The translations under genes and the position numbers were made by a program. DNA of 64,000 bases from the NCBI GenBank assembly GCA_965224275.1, contig CBDCYR010000009.1, positions 124,001-188,000 on the forward strand. The letters run 5' to 3'. The notes beneath the pieces were generated by a model. The model was not told where the DNA came from. It saw only the letters and a list, made by a program, of their open reading frames with translations, and made no database searches. Shown one piece after another: positions 32,329 through 41,431 of the stretch (its first letter is position 1; every line of letters starts with the position of its first letter). The DNA is from CAUZWH01 sp965224275. GTDB taxonomy: Bacteria; Pseudomonadota; Alphaproteobacteria; SHVV01.

Positions 32329-33255
32329 TCAATATCCGCGACGACGGTCAACAAGATTAAGCATCGGCTGACCTGCTAAAGCGCGGCGAATATTGTCGGC
32401 AACCGCCGGGGCAACCGAATCAGGCCGTGGATCGGCAGCATTGTGTGGTGTCATGGTGACCCGAGGGTGATCCCAAAATGGGCTGCTCTCGCTTGGCGGT
32501 TCCTGGTGAAAGACATCGACTGCGGCCCCGGCCAAGTGGCCGGAATCGAGGGCGGCCAAAAGATCGTCCTCGATAACGTGGCCGCCGCGACCTGCATTGA
32601 TCAAATAGGCGCCGGCCGGCAGTTGATCCAGCGTGGTGGCGTTGATGATTCCCTCTGTTTCCGGGGTTAGCGGGAGGGTGCAGACGCAGACCTGGGTGGT
32701 CGATAGAAACTCTTCGAGGCGATCGCGACCACAGAAGATGGGGATACCGTCACCACTCGATCGCGCGGTTCTGGTCCAACCGAGGACGTTGAATCCGAGG
32801 CCGATTAACATGTCGGCTGCGGCCCTGCCGATTGCGCCGAGTCCCATGATGCCGACGGTTAGGGCCACGGGCGGCGGCTCGATGTGCTGCCACAGGTGGG
32901 CGCGTTGATTGGCTCGGATCAACGGCATCGATCGAAAGTGATTGAGGGTGTGCAAGACCACGTAGTGGCCAATGTCGCGGGCAATCAGCGGGTCGACCAT
33001 GCGCGCGATGGGCACGTCCGGCAAGTCGCGGCGTTCAAGGATGTGCTCGACACCCGCCCACATGCCGATCAACGCCTTGAGATTAGGAAACTGGCCGAGA
33101 ATGCCAGGGTCGGCCTTGTGAACGACCGCGACATCGACAGCCCTGGGGTCGCCGATCGCGGGCCATCTGAGGATTTCGATATCGGGAAGCAGCGCCTGGA
33201 TGGGCTGATACCAGGCCTCCCGGTCCGGCTCGCGCGCAATGATGATGACCGTCAT
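32329..33255 (-). CDS. D-2-hydroxyacid dehydrogenase, GhrA-like (second of tandem pair)
   Basis: 308 residues of the glyoxylate/hydroxypyruvate reductase A type. NAD(P) motif VGIMGLGAIGRAAADML; catalytic Arg in NAGRGGHV, Glu in FHQEPP and His in TPHNAA. It is a full-length paralogue of the next gene upstream, starting 9 bases after it, and both end in VDRRRGY or VDRKRGY. Likely co-transcribed with yejBEF upstream. Confidence 0.87.
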   Translation of the reverse strand: MTVIIIAREPDREAWYQPIQALLPDIEILRWPAIGDPRAVDVAVVHKADPGILGQFPNLKALIGMWAGVEHILERRDLPDVPIARMVDPLIARDIGHYVVLHTLNHFRSMPLIRANQRAHLWQHIEPPPVALTVGIMGLGAIGRAAADMLIGLGFNVLGWTRTARSSGDGIPIFCGRDRLEEFLSTTQVCVCTLPLTPETEGIINATTLDQLPAGAYLINAGRGGHVIEDDLLAALDSGHLAGAAVDVFHQEPPSESSPFWDHPRVTMTPHNAADPRPDSVAPAVADNIRRALAGQPMLNLVDRRRGY

Positions 33256-33264
33256 CGTCGTCCA

Positions 33265-34191
33265 CTAGTAGCCGCGCTTGCGGTCGACCGGAACCAGCGG
33301 CGCCTCACCCGCGAGCACGCGTCGAATGTTTGCCGCCAACACTTGCGATTTGGTCGCGACGCGGGTGGTCCCGCTGTGGTGCGGTGTGACGGTTACCTTG
33401 GGATGGTCCCAGTAGGGGTCGGTGGCGGGCAGGGGTTCGGTGCGAAACACGTCGAGTGTCACGGCCGCGATCTGACCAGAGTCGAGCGCCGCGAATAAAT
33501 CTTCATCGACAACGTGCTCCCCGCGCCCGACGTTGATCAAGTAGGCACCGCGCGGCAGCATCGCCAAGGTTTGGGCATTGATGATGCCGATCGTGGCAGC
33601 GGTCTTGGGGAGCACCACAACCAGGATCCGGGTGCCATTGAGAAAGGCTTCCAGGCCCGCTTCACCGTGGAAGCAATCGATGCCGTCAATTTCTCCGGCC
33701 GAACGGCGCCAACCCCGCACCACGAGGCCGGCCGAGGTCAGCATCTCTGCGGTCGTTAGGCCCATGGCACCGATCCCCATAACCCCGACCGTGTATTCCT
33801 CAACCTTGGGTGCCGTAAGCCACTCCCAGGTGTGGGTGCGCTGATGCTCTTCGACGATCGGCATCTGGCGGAAATATTTGAGCGCATGGAGCAGGACATA
33901 TTGAGCCATGTCATGGGCCATTGCCGTATCGACCATACGTCCGATCGGCACATCTGGGAGATCGGGGTCACTCAATAGTGGATCGACGCCGGCAAACAGA
34001 TTGATGATCGCCTTGAGGTTGGGAAGGCTCGCCAGCAGGCCGGGCGGCGGATCGTAAGCCAGCGCCACGTCGATGTCGGCGGGATCGCCGATATCGGGCC
34101 AGACCCGAAATTCGACCCCGGGAACGTGTTCGCGTATCGCGGGAAGCCAGATCTCGGGATCGTGAAAATTGCTGATCAAGAGGACGGTCAT
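33265..34191 (-). CDS. D-2-hydroxyacid dehydrogenase, GhrA-like (first of tandem pair)
   Basis: 308 residues, same family and length as its neighbour. NAD(P) motif VGVMGIGAMGLTTAEML; catalytic Arg in NVGRGEHV, Glu in FRTEPLP and His in TPHHSG. It begins 54 bases after yejF, so the pair may be transcribed with the transporter. Substrates could be glyoxylate or hydroxypyruvate, or a peptide-derived 2-oxoacid. Confidence 0.87.
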   Translation of the reverse strand: MTVLLISNFHDPEIWLPAIREHVPGVEFRVWPDIGDPADIDVALAYDPPPGLLASLPNLKAIINLFAGVDPLLSDPDLPDVPIGRMVDTAMAHDMAQYVLLHALKYFRQMPIVEEHQRTHTWEWLTAPKVEEYTVGVMGIGAMGLTTAEMLTSAGLVVRGWRRSAGEIDGIDCFHGEAGLEAFLNGTRILVVVLPKTAATIGIINAQTLAMLPRGAYLINVGRGEHVVDEDLFAALDSGQIAAVTLDVFRTEPLPATDPYWDHPKVTVTPHHSGTTRVATKSQVLAANIRRVLAGEAPLVPVDRKRGY

Positions 34192-34245
34192 GTCGGCCGG
34201 CGTGTCGTGTGTATTTTGGGCGTCGTGGGAAAAAGGTCGCAGACG

Positions 34246-35877
34246 TTAGCCACGGATAGCGCCGGTCTCGATTGCCTCGAGTTCGAACGCCGCCGCCATC
34301 AGCGCCTTTGTGTAGGCCTCCTTGGGGGCTTCGAATATCTCGCGGGCAGGTCCCAGTTCGACCACCTTGCCGTCGCGCATGACGATCAGTTCGTCCGACA
34401 GCGCGCGGACGACTTTGAGATCATGGCTGATGAACATGTAGGCCAACTGGTAGCGGGCCTGGAGCTCCCGCAACAGGTCGACGATCTGCGCCTGGACCGA
34501 CATATCGAGCGCCGAGGTCGGTTCATCCAAAACGATGAATTTCGGCCGCAGCACGATCGCCCTGGCGATGGCGACACGCTGACGTTGGCCGCCGGAAAAT
34601 TCGTGCGGGTAACGATTGCGGGTCTCGGGGTCGAGCCCGACTTCTTCGAGCACCTGATCGATCATTGAGCGTCGTTCATCGGACGTGCCGCCGATGCCGT
34701 GAATCTTCAGCCCTTCCTCGACGATCTGGCCGATCGACATACGCGGGCTCAAACTGCCGAACGGATCCTGAAAAACCACCTGCATTTCATTGCGCAGGGG
34801 GCGGATTTGCTTGAACGTTTGGCCTTGGATTTCCTGGCCCTCGAATTGGATGGGTCCCTCGCTTTGGATGAGGCGAAGAAGCGCGAGGCCGAGCGTGGTC
34901 TTGCCGGAGCCGCTCTCGCCGACGACGCCGACTGTGTGACCCCGGCGGATGGTGACCGTGATTCCATCGACCGCCTTCACATAATCGACCGTGCGGCGAA
35001 AAACACCGGCCTTGATCGGAAAGTAAACCTTGAGATCACGCGCCGACATGATCTCCGGCGCGTCCGCAGCGGCTTGCACGGGATCACCCTTGGGTTCGGC
35101 GGAGAGCAACATCTGGGTGTAGTCGTGCTGCGGGTTCTTAAATATCTGTTCGGTGGGCCCGTCTTCGACGACATCACCCTGGCGCATGACCGCAACCCGT
35201 TTGGCCATTTTGCGCACGATGCCGAGATCGTGGGTGATGAGCAGCATTGCCATGCCGAGCTGATCCTGGAGCTCGCGGAGCAGTTTCAGAAGTTGCGCCT
35301 GAATGGTGACATCGACCGCGGTGGTCGGTTCGTCGGCAATCAGCAGGTCGGGTTCGTTCGCTAGCGCCATTGCGATCATGACGCGTTGTCGCTGGCCGCC
35401 CGAGAGTTGGTGGGGAAATGAGTTAAGCCGATTTTCAGCGCCCGACAAGCCGACCAGGTCCAATAGCTCGAGCGTGCGGGCCCGCGACGCGGCGGTGTCG
35501 AGGCCTTTGTGAATGAACAAGACCTCATTGATCTGACGCTCCACCGTGTGCAGCGGATTGAGCGAGGTCATCGGTTCCTGGAATACCATCGAGATACGGT
35601 TGCCGCGAACCGACCGCATCATCGCTTGCGGCGCGCCGACCACTTCCTCGCCGCGGACTTTGATCGAACCGCTCGGATGCCAAGCCAGCGGATAGGGCAG
35701 GAGTTGGAGAATCGATAGCGCCGATACCGACTTACCGGAACCGCTCTCGCCGACCAGAGCCATGGTCTCGCCGCGGTCGATGGTGAAGGACACGTTCTTG
35801 ACGGCTTTGGTTTCGCGTTCGCCGTGGCCGAAGGAGACCGAGAGATCGTCGACGGTGAGGAAAGGGACGTCGCTCAT
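34246..35877 (-). CDS. yejF: Microcin C/peptide ABC transporter, fused ATPase YejF
   Basis: One chain of 543 residues with two ABC ATPase domains, as usual for YejF. Each has Walker A (GESGSGKSVSA and GESGSGKTTLG), signature (LSGGQRQRV and FSGGQRQRV) and Walker B (LLIADEPTTAVD and FIVLDEPTSALD). It powers the YejB/YejE permease, which imports peptides and microcin C-type compounds in E. coli. The ATG 35877 overlaps the yejE stop (ATGA). Confidence 0.93.
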   Translation of the reverse strand: MSDVPFLTVDDLSVSFGHGERETKAVKNVSFTIDRGETMALVGESGSGKSVSALSILQLLPYPLAWHPSGSIKVRGEEVVGAPQAMMRSVRGNRISMVFQEPMTSLNPLHTVERQINEVLFIHKGLDTAASRARTLELLDLVGLSGAENRLNSFPHQLSGGQRQRVMIAMALANEPDLLIADEPTTAVDVTIQAQLLKLLRELQDQLGMAMLLITHDLGIVRKMAKRVAVMRQGDVVEDGPTEQIFKNPQHDYTQMLLSAEPKGDPVQAAADAPEIMSARDLKVYFPIKAGVFRRTVDYVKAVDGITVTIRRGHTVGVVGESGSGKTTLGLALLRLIQSEGPIQFEGQEIQGQTFKQIRPLRNEMQVVFQDPFGSLSPRMSIGQIVEEGLKIHGIGGTSDERRSMIDQVLEEVGLDPETRNRYPHEFSGGQRQRVAIARAIVLRPKFIVLDEPTSALDMSVQAQIVDLLRELQARYQLAYMFISHDLKVVRALSDELIVMRDGKVVELGPAREIFEAPKEAYTKALMAAAFELEAIETGAIRG

Positions 35878-36929
35878 TGGAGCGTCTTTCGCGGATCGAA
35901 CGCATCGCGGACGGCTTCGCCGATAAAAATCAACAGGCTCAGCATCAGCGCGAGAACCACGAACGCGGTGATCCCAAGCCATGGCGCTTGCAGGTTCGCT
36001 TTCCCCTGGGCCAGCAACTCACCGAGTGACGGCGAGCCCGGCGGCAACCCGAATCCCAAAAAGTCGAGTGACGTCAGCACGGTGATCGAACCCGATAGGA
36101 TGAACGGCAGAAAGGTGAGCGTCGCCACCATCGCGTTTGGCAACACGTGACGGAACATGATGGGGATGTTGTCGAGACCTAGCGCCCGCGCGGCGCGGAC
36201 ATAGTCGAAATTTCGGGCCCGCAAAAACTCAGCCCGGACCACCCCGACGAGCGCCATCCAACTGAACAACAGCATCAGTCCCAACAGCCACCAGAAGTTT
36301 GGTTCGACGATGCTGGCGAGAATAATCAACAGGAATAGGGTGGGCAGGCCCGACCAGATTTCGATGAAGCGCTGGAACAGCAGGTCGGTCCAGCCACCGA
36401 AATAGCCCTGTACGGCGCCCGCGACGACACCGACGATGGAGCTGAAAAAGGTCAACACCAGGCCGAACAGCACCGATATTCGAAACCCGTAGATCGTGCG
36501 CGCGGTGACGTCGCGGCCCTGGTCGTCGGTGCCGAGCCAGTTTTCGGCATCCGGCGCCGATGGTGCCGGTGTCGGTAGATCGTAATTGATGGTGCGGTAG
36601 CTGTAGGGAATCAACGGCCATAGGATCCAACCGGTTTCGTTGATTAGCTCTTGAACGAACTCGTCGCGATACTCCGTTTCGGTTTCAAAATCGCCGCCAA
36701 ATGCGGTTTCCGGATATTCGAAGAAAACCGGGTAGAAATAGGCGCCCTCGAATTTGACGAGCAGCGGTTTGTCGTTGGCGATGAACTCGGCCGGGATCGT
36801 GACCACAAAGATTATGAGAAAGATCCACAACGACCAGTAGCCGCGCTGATTGGCTCGGAAGTTGCGCAAACGCCGGTGGGTGAGCGGCGTGATGCTCAGC
36901 CCGAGAAAACGATCCTGGTAGGTCGCCAC
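35874..36929 (-). CDS. yejE: Microcin C/peptide ABC transporter permease YejE
   Basis: 351-residue inner-membrane permease with an N-terminal helix, a periplasmic loop containing YSYRTINYDLPTPAP and WLGTDDQGRDV (typical of DppC/YejE) and five further helices. The ATPase-coupling EAA loop is in RAARALGLDNIPIMFRHVLPNA. Located between yejB and yejF with small or overlapping junctions. Confidence 0.93.
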   Translation of the reverse strand: MATYQDRFLGLSITPLTHRRLRNFRANQRGYWSLWIFLIIFVVTIPAEFIANDKPLLVKFEGAYFYPVFFEYPETAFGGDFETETEYRDEFVQELINETGWILWPLIPYSYRTINYDLPTPAPSAPDAENWLGTDDQGRDVTARTIYGFRISVLFGLVLTFFSSIVGVVAGAVQGYFGGWTDLLFQRFIEIWSGLPTLFLLIILASIVEPNFWWLLGLMLLFSWMALVGVVRAEFLRARNFDYVRAARALGLDNIPIMFRHVLPNAMVATLTFLPFILSGSITVLTSLDFLGFGLPPGSPSLGELLAQGKANLQAPWLGITAFVVLALMLSLLIFIGEAVRDAFDPRKTLQ

Positions 36930-36932
36930 GGC

Positions 36933-38051
36933 TTAGAGCTCGCGGCGCTCGAAATCGATGCGCGGATCGATGATCACGTACATCAGGTCGCCAATGAGAT
37001 TCAGAACCAGGCCCATCAGCGTGAAGACGAACATGGTGCCAAACATCACCGGGTAGTCGCGCGCGATCACCGATTGGAATCCAAGCAATCCGAGCCCGTC
37101 GAGTGAGAAGATGATCTCGGTCAGAAGCGCGCCGGTAAACAAAATGCCAATGAAGGCGCCGGGGAAGCCGGCGATAACGATCAGCATGGCATTGCGGAAA
37201 ACGTGCCCGTAGAGCACCCGGTGCTCGCTCAGCCCTTTGGCGCGCGCCGTCATCACATACTGCATGTTGATCTGATCGAGAAACGAGTTCTTGGTCAGCA
37301 TCGTGAGACCGGCGAACCCACCGATGACCAGCGATAGGACCGGCAATGCAATGTGCCAGAAATAGTCGAGGATCTTCTCGCCGAAGTTGAGCTCGCTGAA
37401 ATTCTCGGAAAACAAGCCGCGCAGAGGAAACCAATCGAGATAACTGCCGCCGGCAAACACCACGATCAAAAGTACGGCAAACAAGAAACTAGGGATGGCT
37501 TGCCCGACGATGATCACGCCGCTGGACCAAACGTCGAACCGGCTCCCGTCGCGCACGGCCTTGCGAATTCCCAGCGGGATCGAGATCAGATAGACGAGCA
37601 AGGTTGTCCAGATACCGAGCGAGATCGACACCGGCATCTTGTCGATCACCAGCTGCACGACCGATCGGTCGCGGAAATAGCTGTTTCCGAAATCAAAGCG
37701 GATGTAGTTGCCCATCATCATCAGGAAACGCTCGTGGGCAGGCTTGTCGAAGCCGTACAGCTTCTCGATTTCCTTGATGAATTCGGGATCGAGGCCGCGG
37801 GCACCACGGTACTTGCTGGTGATACTGCTGCCGGACCCAGCCTGGGCTTGTAGGCGCTGGTTGGATTGAACTTCCGAGCCGCTGGCCCCACCGATCCGTG
37901 CGGTCGGATCAACCGCAGTGCCGCTGATCTGAGCGATCAGTTGCTCAACCGGACCGCCCGGCGCGACTTGGACCACAACAAAGTTGATCACCATAATCCC
38001 GAACAGGGTCGGGATGATGAGCAACAGGCGGCGGACGATATAAGCGAGCAT
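36933..38051 (-). CDS. yejB: Microcin C/peptide ABC transporter permease YejB
   Basis: 372 residues, DppB-type permease. N-terminal helix LLLIIPTLFGIMVINFVVVQVAPGGPVEQ, a long YejB-specific loop rich in Gln/Ser/Gly, helices and the EAA loop (MTARAKGLSEHRVLYGHVFRNAM). It starts a yejBEF row. The usual upstream partner yejA is not adjacent but about 6.4 kb further upstream, past a second transporter. Confidence 0.93.
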   Translation of the reverse strand: MLAYIVRRLLLIIPTLFGIMVINFVVVQVAPGGPVEQLIAQISGTAVDPTARIGGASGSEVQSNQRLQAQAGSGSSITSKYRGARGLDPEFIKEIEKLYGFDKPAHERFLMMMGNYIRFDFGNSYFRDRSVVQLVIDKMPVSISLGIWTTLLVYLISIPLGIRKAVRDGSRFDVWSSGVIIVGQAIPSFLFAVLLIVVFAGGSYLDWFPLRGLFSENFSELNFGEKILDYFWHIALPVLSLVIGGFAGLTMLTKNSFLDQINMQYVMTARAKGLSEHRVLYGHVFRNAMLIVIAGFPGAFIGILFTGALLTEIIFSLDGLGLLGFQSVIARDYPVMFGTMFVFTLMGLVLNLIGDLMYVIIDPRIDFERREL

Positions 38052-38372
38052 CAGACGTGTCGGTCGGGTCGGATGTACGATTCAAGCATGGAACGAGCGG
38101 ACCTTAACAGGTCGGCATGATCGTGGATATTTTCTGACCCGGGGCAGTTGTCGGTAATTGCAGATGATGGCGAAAACAAAAAAATCCCCTCCCCCCCCCT
38201 CTAAACGGGGAGGAAGCAGATGGGAGACGCGGTGTACGCCCTCGCCCCTTGCGGGGACGGCGGCGTCGGCGACATCGACCCCGCGCTTTGCGGGGCTTCA
38301 TCGAGGCGAGCGCGACGACGCGTTGATCCGCCACCTCCTCCAAGTGAGAATTTCAGATTATGGAGCGTACTA
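38052..38372. other. 321-bp intergenic spacer with GC hairpins
   Basis: Non-coding gap between the end of the nested transporter and yejB. It contains an intrinsic terminator (38178-38213), a nine-base C-run (38191-38199) and two GC hairpins: CCCC-TTGC-GGGG at 38245-38256 and CCCCGC-GCTTT-GCGGGG at 38279-38295. A yejBEF promoter should lie in 38052-38177, but I could not pick clear boxes. Confidence 0.6.
38178..38213 (-). terminator. Intrinsic terminator downstream of the nested transporter operon
   Basis: On the minus strand CCTCCCC (38213-38207) pairs with GGGGAGG (38094-type arm at 38194-38188) and is followed after three bases by a seven-T run (38184-38178). It separates the five-gene transporter from yejB. 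Confidence 0.7.
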
Positions 38373-39416
38373 TCAGGCCGTGTTGGCGGAATCGGTCGTG
38401 TAGAGGTGGCACCGGACCATTGAAGTTTGCGTCGGCGCGCCTTCGGCCAGATAGAGGGGCTCCGGTACGGCCTGATCACAAGGGGCAAAGGTTTTGGGGC
38501 AACGCTGATGAAAAGCGCACCCTGGCGGCACATTAATTGGCGAGGGAACGTCACCTTCTAGCACGACCGTTTTCATCGGCACACTTGGGTCGGGGACGGG
38601 ATTCGCCGAGAGTAGCGCTTGGGTGTAGGGATGCTTTGGTGAAGCGAATAACTCGGCAGTTCCTGCCAATTCCACGATCTTGCCGAGATACATCACAGCA
38701 ACCCGATCGGCGATGTAGCGCACGACGTTGAGATCGTGCGAGATGAAAAGATAAGTCAGGCCGAGATCGCTTTGCAGCTCTTTCAAAAGGTTGATGACCT
38801 GGGCCTGAACAGAGGCGTCCAAGGCAGACACGGCTTCGTCGCACATGATGAAATCAGGATCGTGCACGAGCGCCCGGGCTATGCTGATCCGTTGACGTTG
38901 TCCGCCTGAGAATTCGTGGGGATAGCGATCGCGAAAGCTTGACGAGAGCCCAACACGCTCCAGCGTCTCAGAGACCCGCTTTGGAATCGCGTCTTCCGGT
39001 ACGATCCTATGGACCCGCAATGGCTCGCCCAAGGCCTGGCCGACCGTCATCCTGGGGTTCAGAGAGCCGAACGGATCCTGAAAGACGATCTGCATCCGTG
39101 GCCGCAACCGGCGGAGTTGATTTCGAACCATGGTATCGAGTTGATGCCCGTCGAACTCGATCGAGCCATCGGTGGGTGTCAGAAGGTGGAGCAGACAACG
39201 GCCGGCTGTGGTTTTGCCACAACCAGACTCGCCGACGAGTGCGAGTGTCTCCCCTTTGAAGATGTCGAACGAAATGTCGTCGACCGCTTTGACAGCGTTA
39301 ACGACTTTCCGGAACCAGCCCTCGCGCACCGGGAAATGCATTTTGAGATTGCGGACACGGACCAATGGCCGGACATTTTGCTGACCGGTGGGAGGCTTGT
39401 TGACAATGTCATCCAT
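38373..39416 (-). CDS. Oligopeptide/dipeptide ABC transporter ATPase (OppF/DppF-like)
   Basis: 347 residues with Walker A GESGCGKTTAGR, Q-loop FQDPFGSLNP, signature FSGGQRQRISIARAL and Walker B FIMCDEAVSALD. The C-terminal oligo_HPY extension with PPGCAFHQRCPKTFAPC may bind an Fe-S cluster, as in Opp/Dpp ATPases. Last gene of the nested five-gene set; it overlaps the previous ATPase gene by eight bases. Confidence 0.92.
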   Translation of the reverse strand: MDDIVNKPPTGQQNVRPLVRVRNLKMHFPVREGWFRKVVNAVKAVDDISFDIFKGETLALVGESGCGKTTAGRCLLHLLTPTDGSIEFDGHQLDTMVRNQLRRLRPRMQIVFQDPFGSLNPRMTVGQALGEPLRVHRIVPEDAIPKRVSETLERVGLSSSFRDRYPHEFSGGQRQRISIARALVHDPDFIMCDEAVSALDASVQAQVINLLKELQSDLGLTYLFISHDLNVVRYIADRVAVMYLGKIVELAGTAELFASPKHPYTQALLSANPVPDPSVPMKTVVLEGDVPSPINVPPGCAFHQRCPKTFAPCDQAVPEPLYLAEGAPTQTSMVRCHLYTTDSANTA

Positions 39417-40446
39417 CGCCGTTCTCCATCAGCCAGCAGCTGAGCGTGTGCAGAGCAGATACCCGTGTCGGCTTGGGACGTTTTTCGTGGCAATGCGCGA
39501 GCCGCTCGGGACATCTCGTCGCGAACCGGCAACCAGACGGAAAATGGTCTGGCGTGGGGACCATGCCAGCAATTGATGTGAGCGCCTGGCCCGATTTCCG
39601 CGCGTCCGGCAGGGCGCCCAGCAATGCTCGTGTATAGGGGTGCTGCGGTTCGGCAAAGAGGTCCTTGACTAAGGCCTGCTCGACGACTTCGCCGGCATAC
39701 ATCACCGATACCCGGTCAGCATGGTGGGCGACCACCCCCAAATTGTGAGTGATCAGCAAGACGGACATGTCGAGCGCTTGCTTCAGCTCGCGCATCAACG
39801 CGAGGATCTGGGCCTGGACGGTGACATCGAGCGCTGTGGTCGGCTCGTCTGCGATCAAAAGGTCCGGATCGCAAGCAAGGGCAATCGCGATCATCACCCG
39901 CTGCTTCATTCCGCCGGAGAGCTCATGGGGGTATTGCCTGGCGCGCTCCTTCGCTGCGGGAATATGTACGAGTTCTAGAATCTCCACGACCCGTCTCTCC
40001 GCCGCGGCGCCTAGCAGGCCGAGGTGCACTTTCAAGACCTCACCGATTTGCTCACTTACGCGCATGACCGGATTGAGCGACGTCATTGGCTCCTGAAAAA
40101 CCATCCCCATGCGTCGGCCCCTAAATCCCCGGAGCTCGCGTTCGGACTTATCGGTCAGTTCCTCGCCGCGTAGTCTTATGGTGCCCGAGGTGATCCGGCC
40201 CGGCGGATCGATCAATCCCATCACCGCCAACGCGGTCAGGGATTTGCCGCAGCCGGACTCTCCGACCATCGCGAGCGTCTCACCCTTTTCAACTACGAGA
40301 TCGAGATCGCGAATGATAGAGAGGTGGCCGTCCTCGGTATCGAAACCGACCGACAGGCCTGAGATCTCAAGCGCAGGAGCCGCGTTGCCGGGAGTTGTTT
40401 CGTTCCGGTTAGCATGGGGGCCGGAGGTGACCGCGGGGCTAGGCAC
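39409..40446 (-). CDS. Oligopeptide/dipeptide ABC transporter ATPase (OppD/DppD-like)
   Basis: 345 residues with Walker A GESGCGKSLTAL, Q-loop FQEPMTSLNP, signature LSGGMKQRVMIAIAL and Walker B LLIADEPTTALD. The C-terminal FPSGCRFATRCPERLAHC Cys cluster matches DppD/OppD. Overlaps both neighbours by eight bases, so the group is a tight operon. Confidence 0.92.
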   Translation of the reverse strand: MPSPAVTSGPHANRNETTPGNAAPALEISGLSVGFDTEDGHLSIIRDLDLVVEKGETLAMVGESGCGKSLTALAVMGLIDPPGRITSGTIRLRGEELTDKSERELRGFRGRRMGMVFQEPMTSLNPVMRVSEQIGEVLKVHLGLLGAAAERRVVEILELVHIPAAKERARQYPHELSGGMKQRVMIAIALACDPDLLIADEPTTALDVTVQAQILALMRELKQALDMSVLLITHNLGVVAHHADRVSVMYAGEVVEQALVKDLFAEPQHPYTRALLGALPDARKSGQALTSIAGMVPTPDHFPSGCRFATRCPERLAHCHEKRPKPTRVSALHTLSCWLMENGDG

Positions 40447-41431
40447 GGCGCGTCATCAATTTGGGATTCGAGGCTTCACGCACACCTTCCCCGACGAGGT
40501 TAAACGCCAGGACCACAACCAAGATCGCAAATCCCGGTACGAAAAACAGCCAAGGCGCATCGAAGATGTAAGCCTTGCCGTCGGATAGAATATTGCCCCA
40601 AGTGGCGAAGGGCGGTTGAACGCCAAAGCCGAGGAAGCTTAATGCGGATTCGATAAGAATCGCCGTGGCAACGCCGATGGTCGCGGACACCAGAACTGGA
40701 GAAAGCGCATTCGGCATGACGTGCACGAAGATGATGCGCCATTCGGGCAAGCCCGAGGCCTGGGCCGCGACGACGAAATCTCGGGATTTCAAGGACAGGA
40801 ACTCGGCCCGCACGAAACGTGCCGTTGGCATCCAACTGGTGACGCCGATGACGATCATGATGTTGTAGATGCTCGCCGGCAACAGCGCGATCACGGTAAG
40901 AATAAGGAAAAAGGTCGGGAAGCAAAGCATCAGATCGGTAAAGCGCATGATGATCGAATCAAGCGTGAACGGTCCGATTTTCAGTTCGTCGTAGTAGCCC
41001 GCGAGCCCGCCGAGGATGATACCTAAAAGGGTAGATATGCCCACGGCAATGAAACCGATCGACAGGGACACGAAGGATCCTTGGAGCATTCGCGCAACGA
41101 CATCACGGCCCAGATCATCGGTCCCGAGCAGGTAAAGTCCGAGGAACGGGCCCTCCATTTCCGCAAGCTCCGCCGACGCCCAGGTCAAGGGCGGCTGAAG
41201 CTTGTCCGAAAGCCGTACGGTCGCAGGATCGAACAGGACATACCACTCGGTCAGCACTTTGCCGAGGACTGCGAATAGGGCGAGCACGATGAGCACCCAA
41301 AGCCCGAACATGGCCAACCGGTCGCGCCGGAACAGGGCCCAGGTTCTGGCAAACGGCGACTCCAAGCCGGCATCGTCAGGTCCGCCGTCATCGAAGGAAC
41401 GGAATGGGTCAGCGGGCGTCGCGGAGGTCAT
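40439..41431 (-). CDS. Peptide ABC transporter permease (DppC/OppC-like)
   Basis: 330-residue permease with the N-terminal OppC leader (SPFARTWALFRRDRLAMFGLW), the LLGTDDLGRDVVARML block after the first helix, and the EAA loop AAQASGLPEWRIIFVHVMPNAL. About six transmembrane helices. Overlaps the DppB-like gene by four bases at its start. Confidence 0.92.
   Translation of the reverse strand: MTSATPADPFRSFDDGGPDDAGLESPFARTWALFRRDRLAMFGLWVLIVLALFAVLGKVLTEWYVLFDPATVRLSDKLQPPLTWASAELAEMEGPFLGLYLLGTDDLGRDVVARMLQGSFVSLSIGFIAVGISTLLGIILGGLAGYYDELKIGPFTLDSIIMRFTDLMLCFPTFFLILTVIALLPASIYNIMIVIGVTSWMPTARFVRAEFLSLKSRDFVVAAQASGLPEWRIIFVHVMPNALSPVLVSATIGVATAILIESALSFLGFGVQPPFATWGNILSDGKAYIFDAPWLFFVPGFAILVVVLAFNLVGEGVREASNPKLMTRRA

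Noticed and set aside
38178..38213. Long C-run considered as an assembly gap or sequencing artefact
   Set aside because: The hairpin and T-run around it make sense as a terminator. The exact number of Cs may be wrong, but the element stands.
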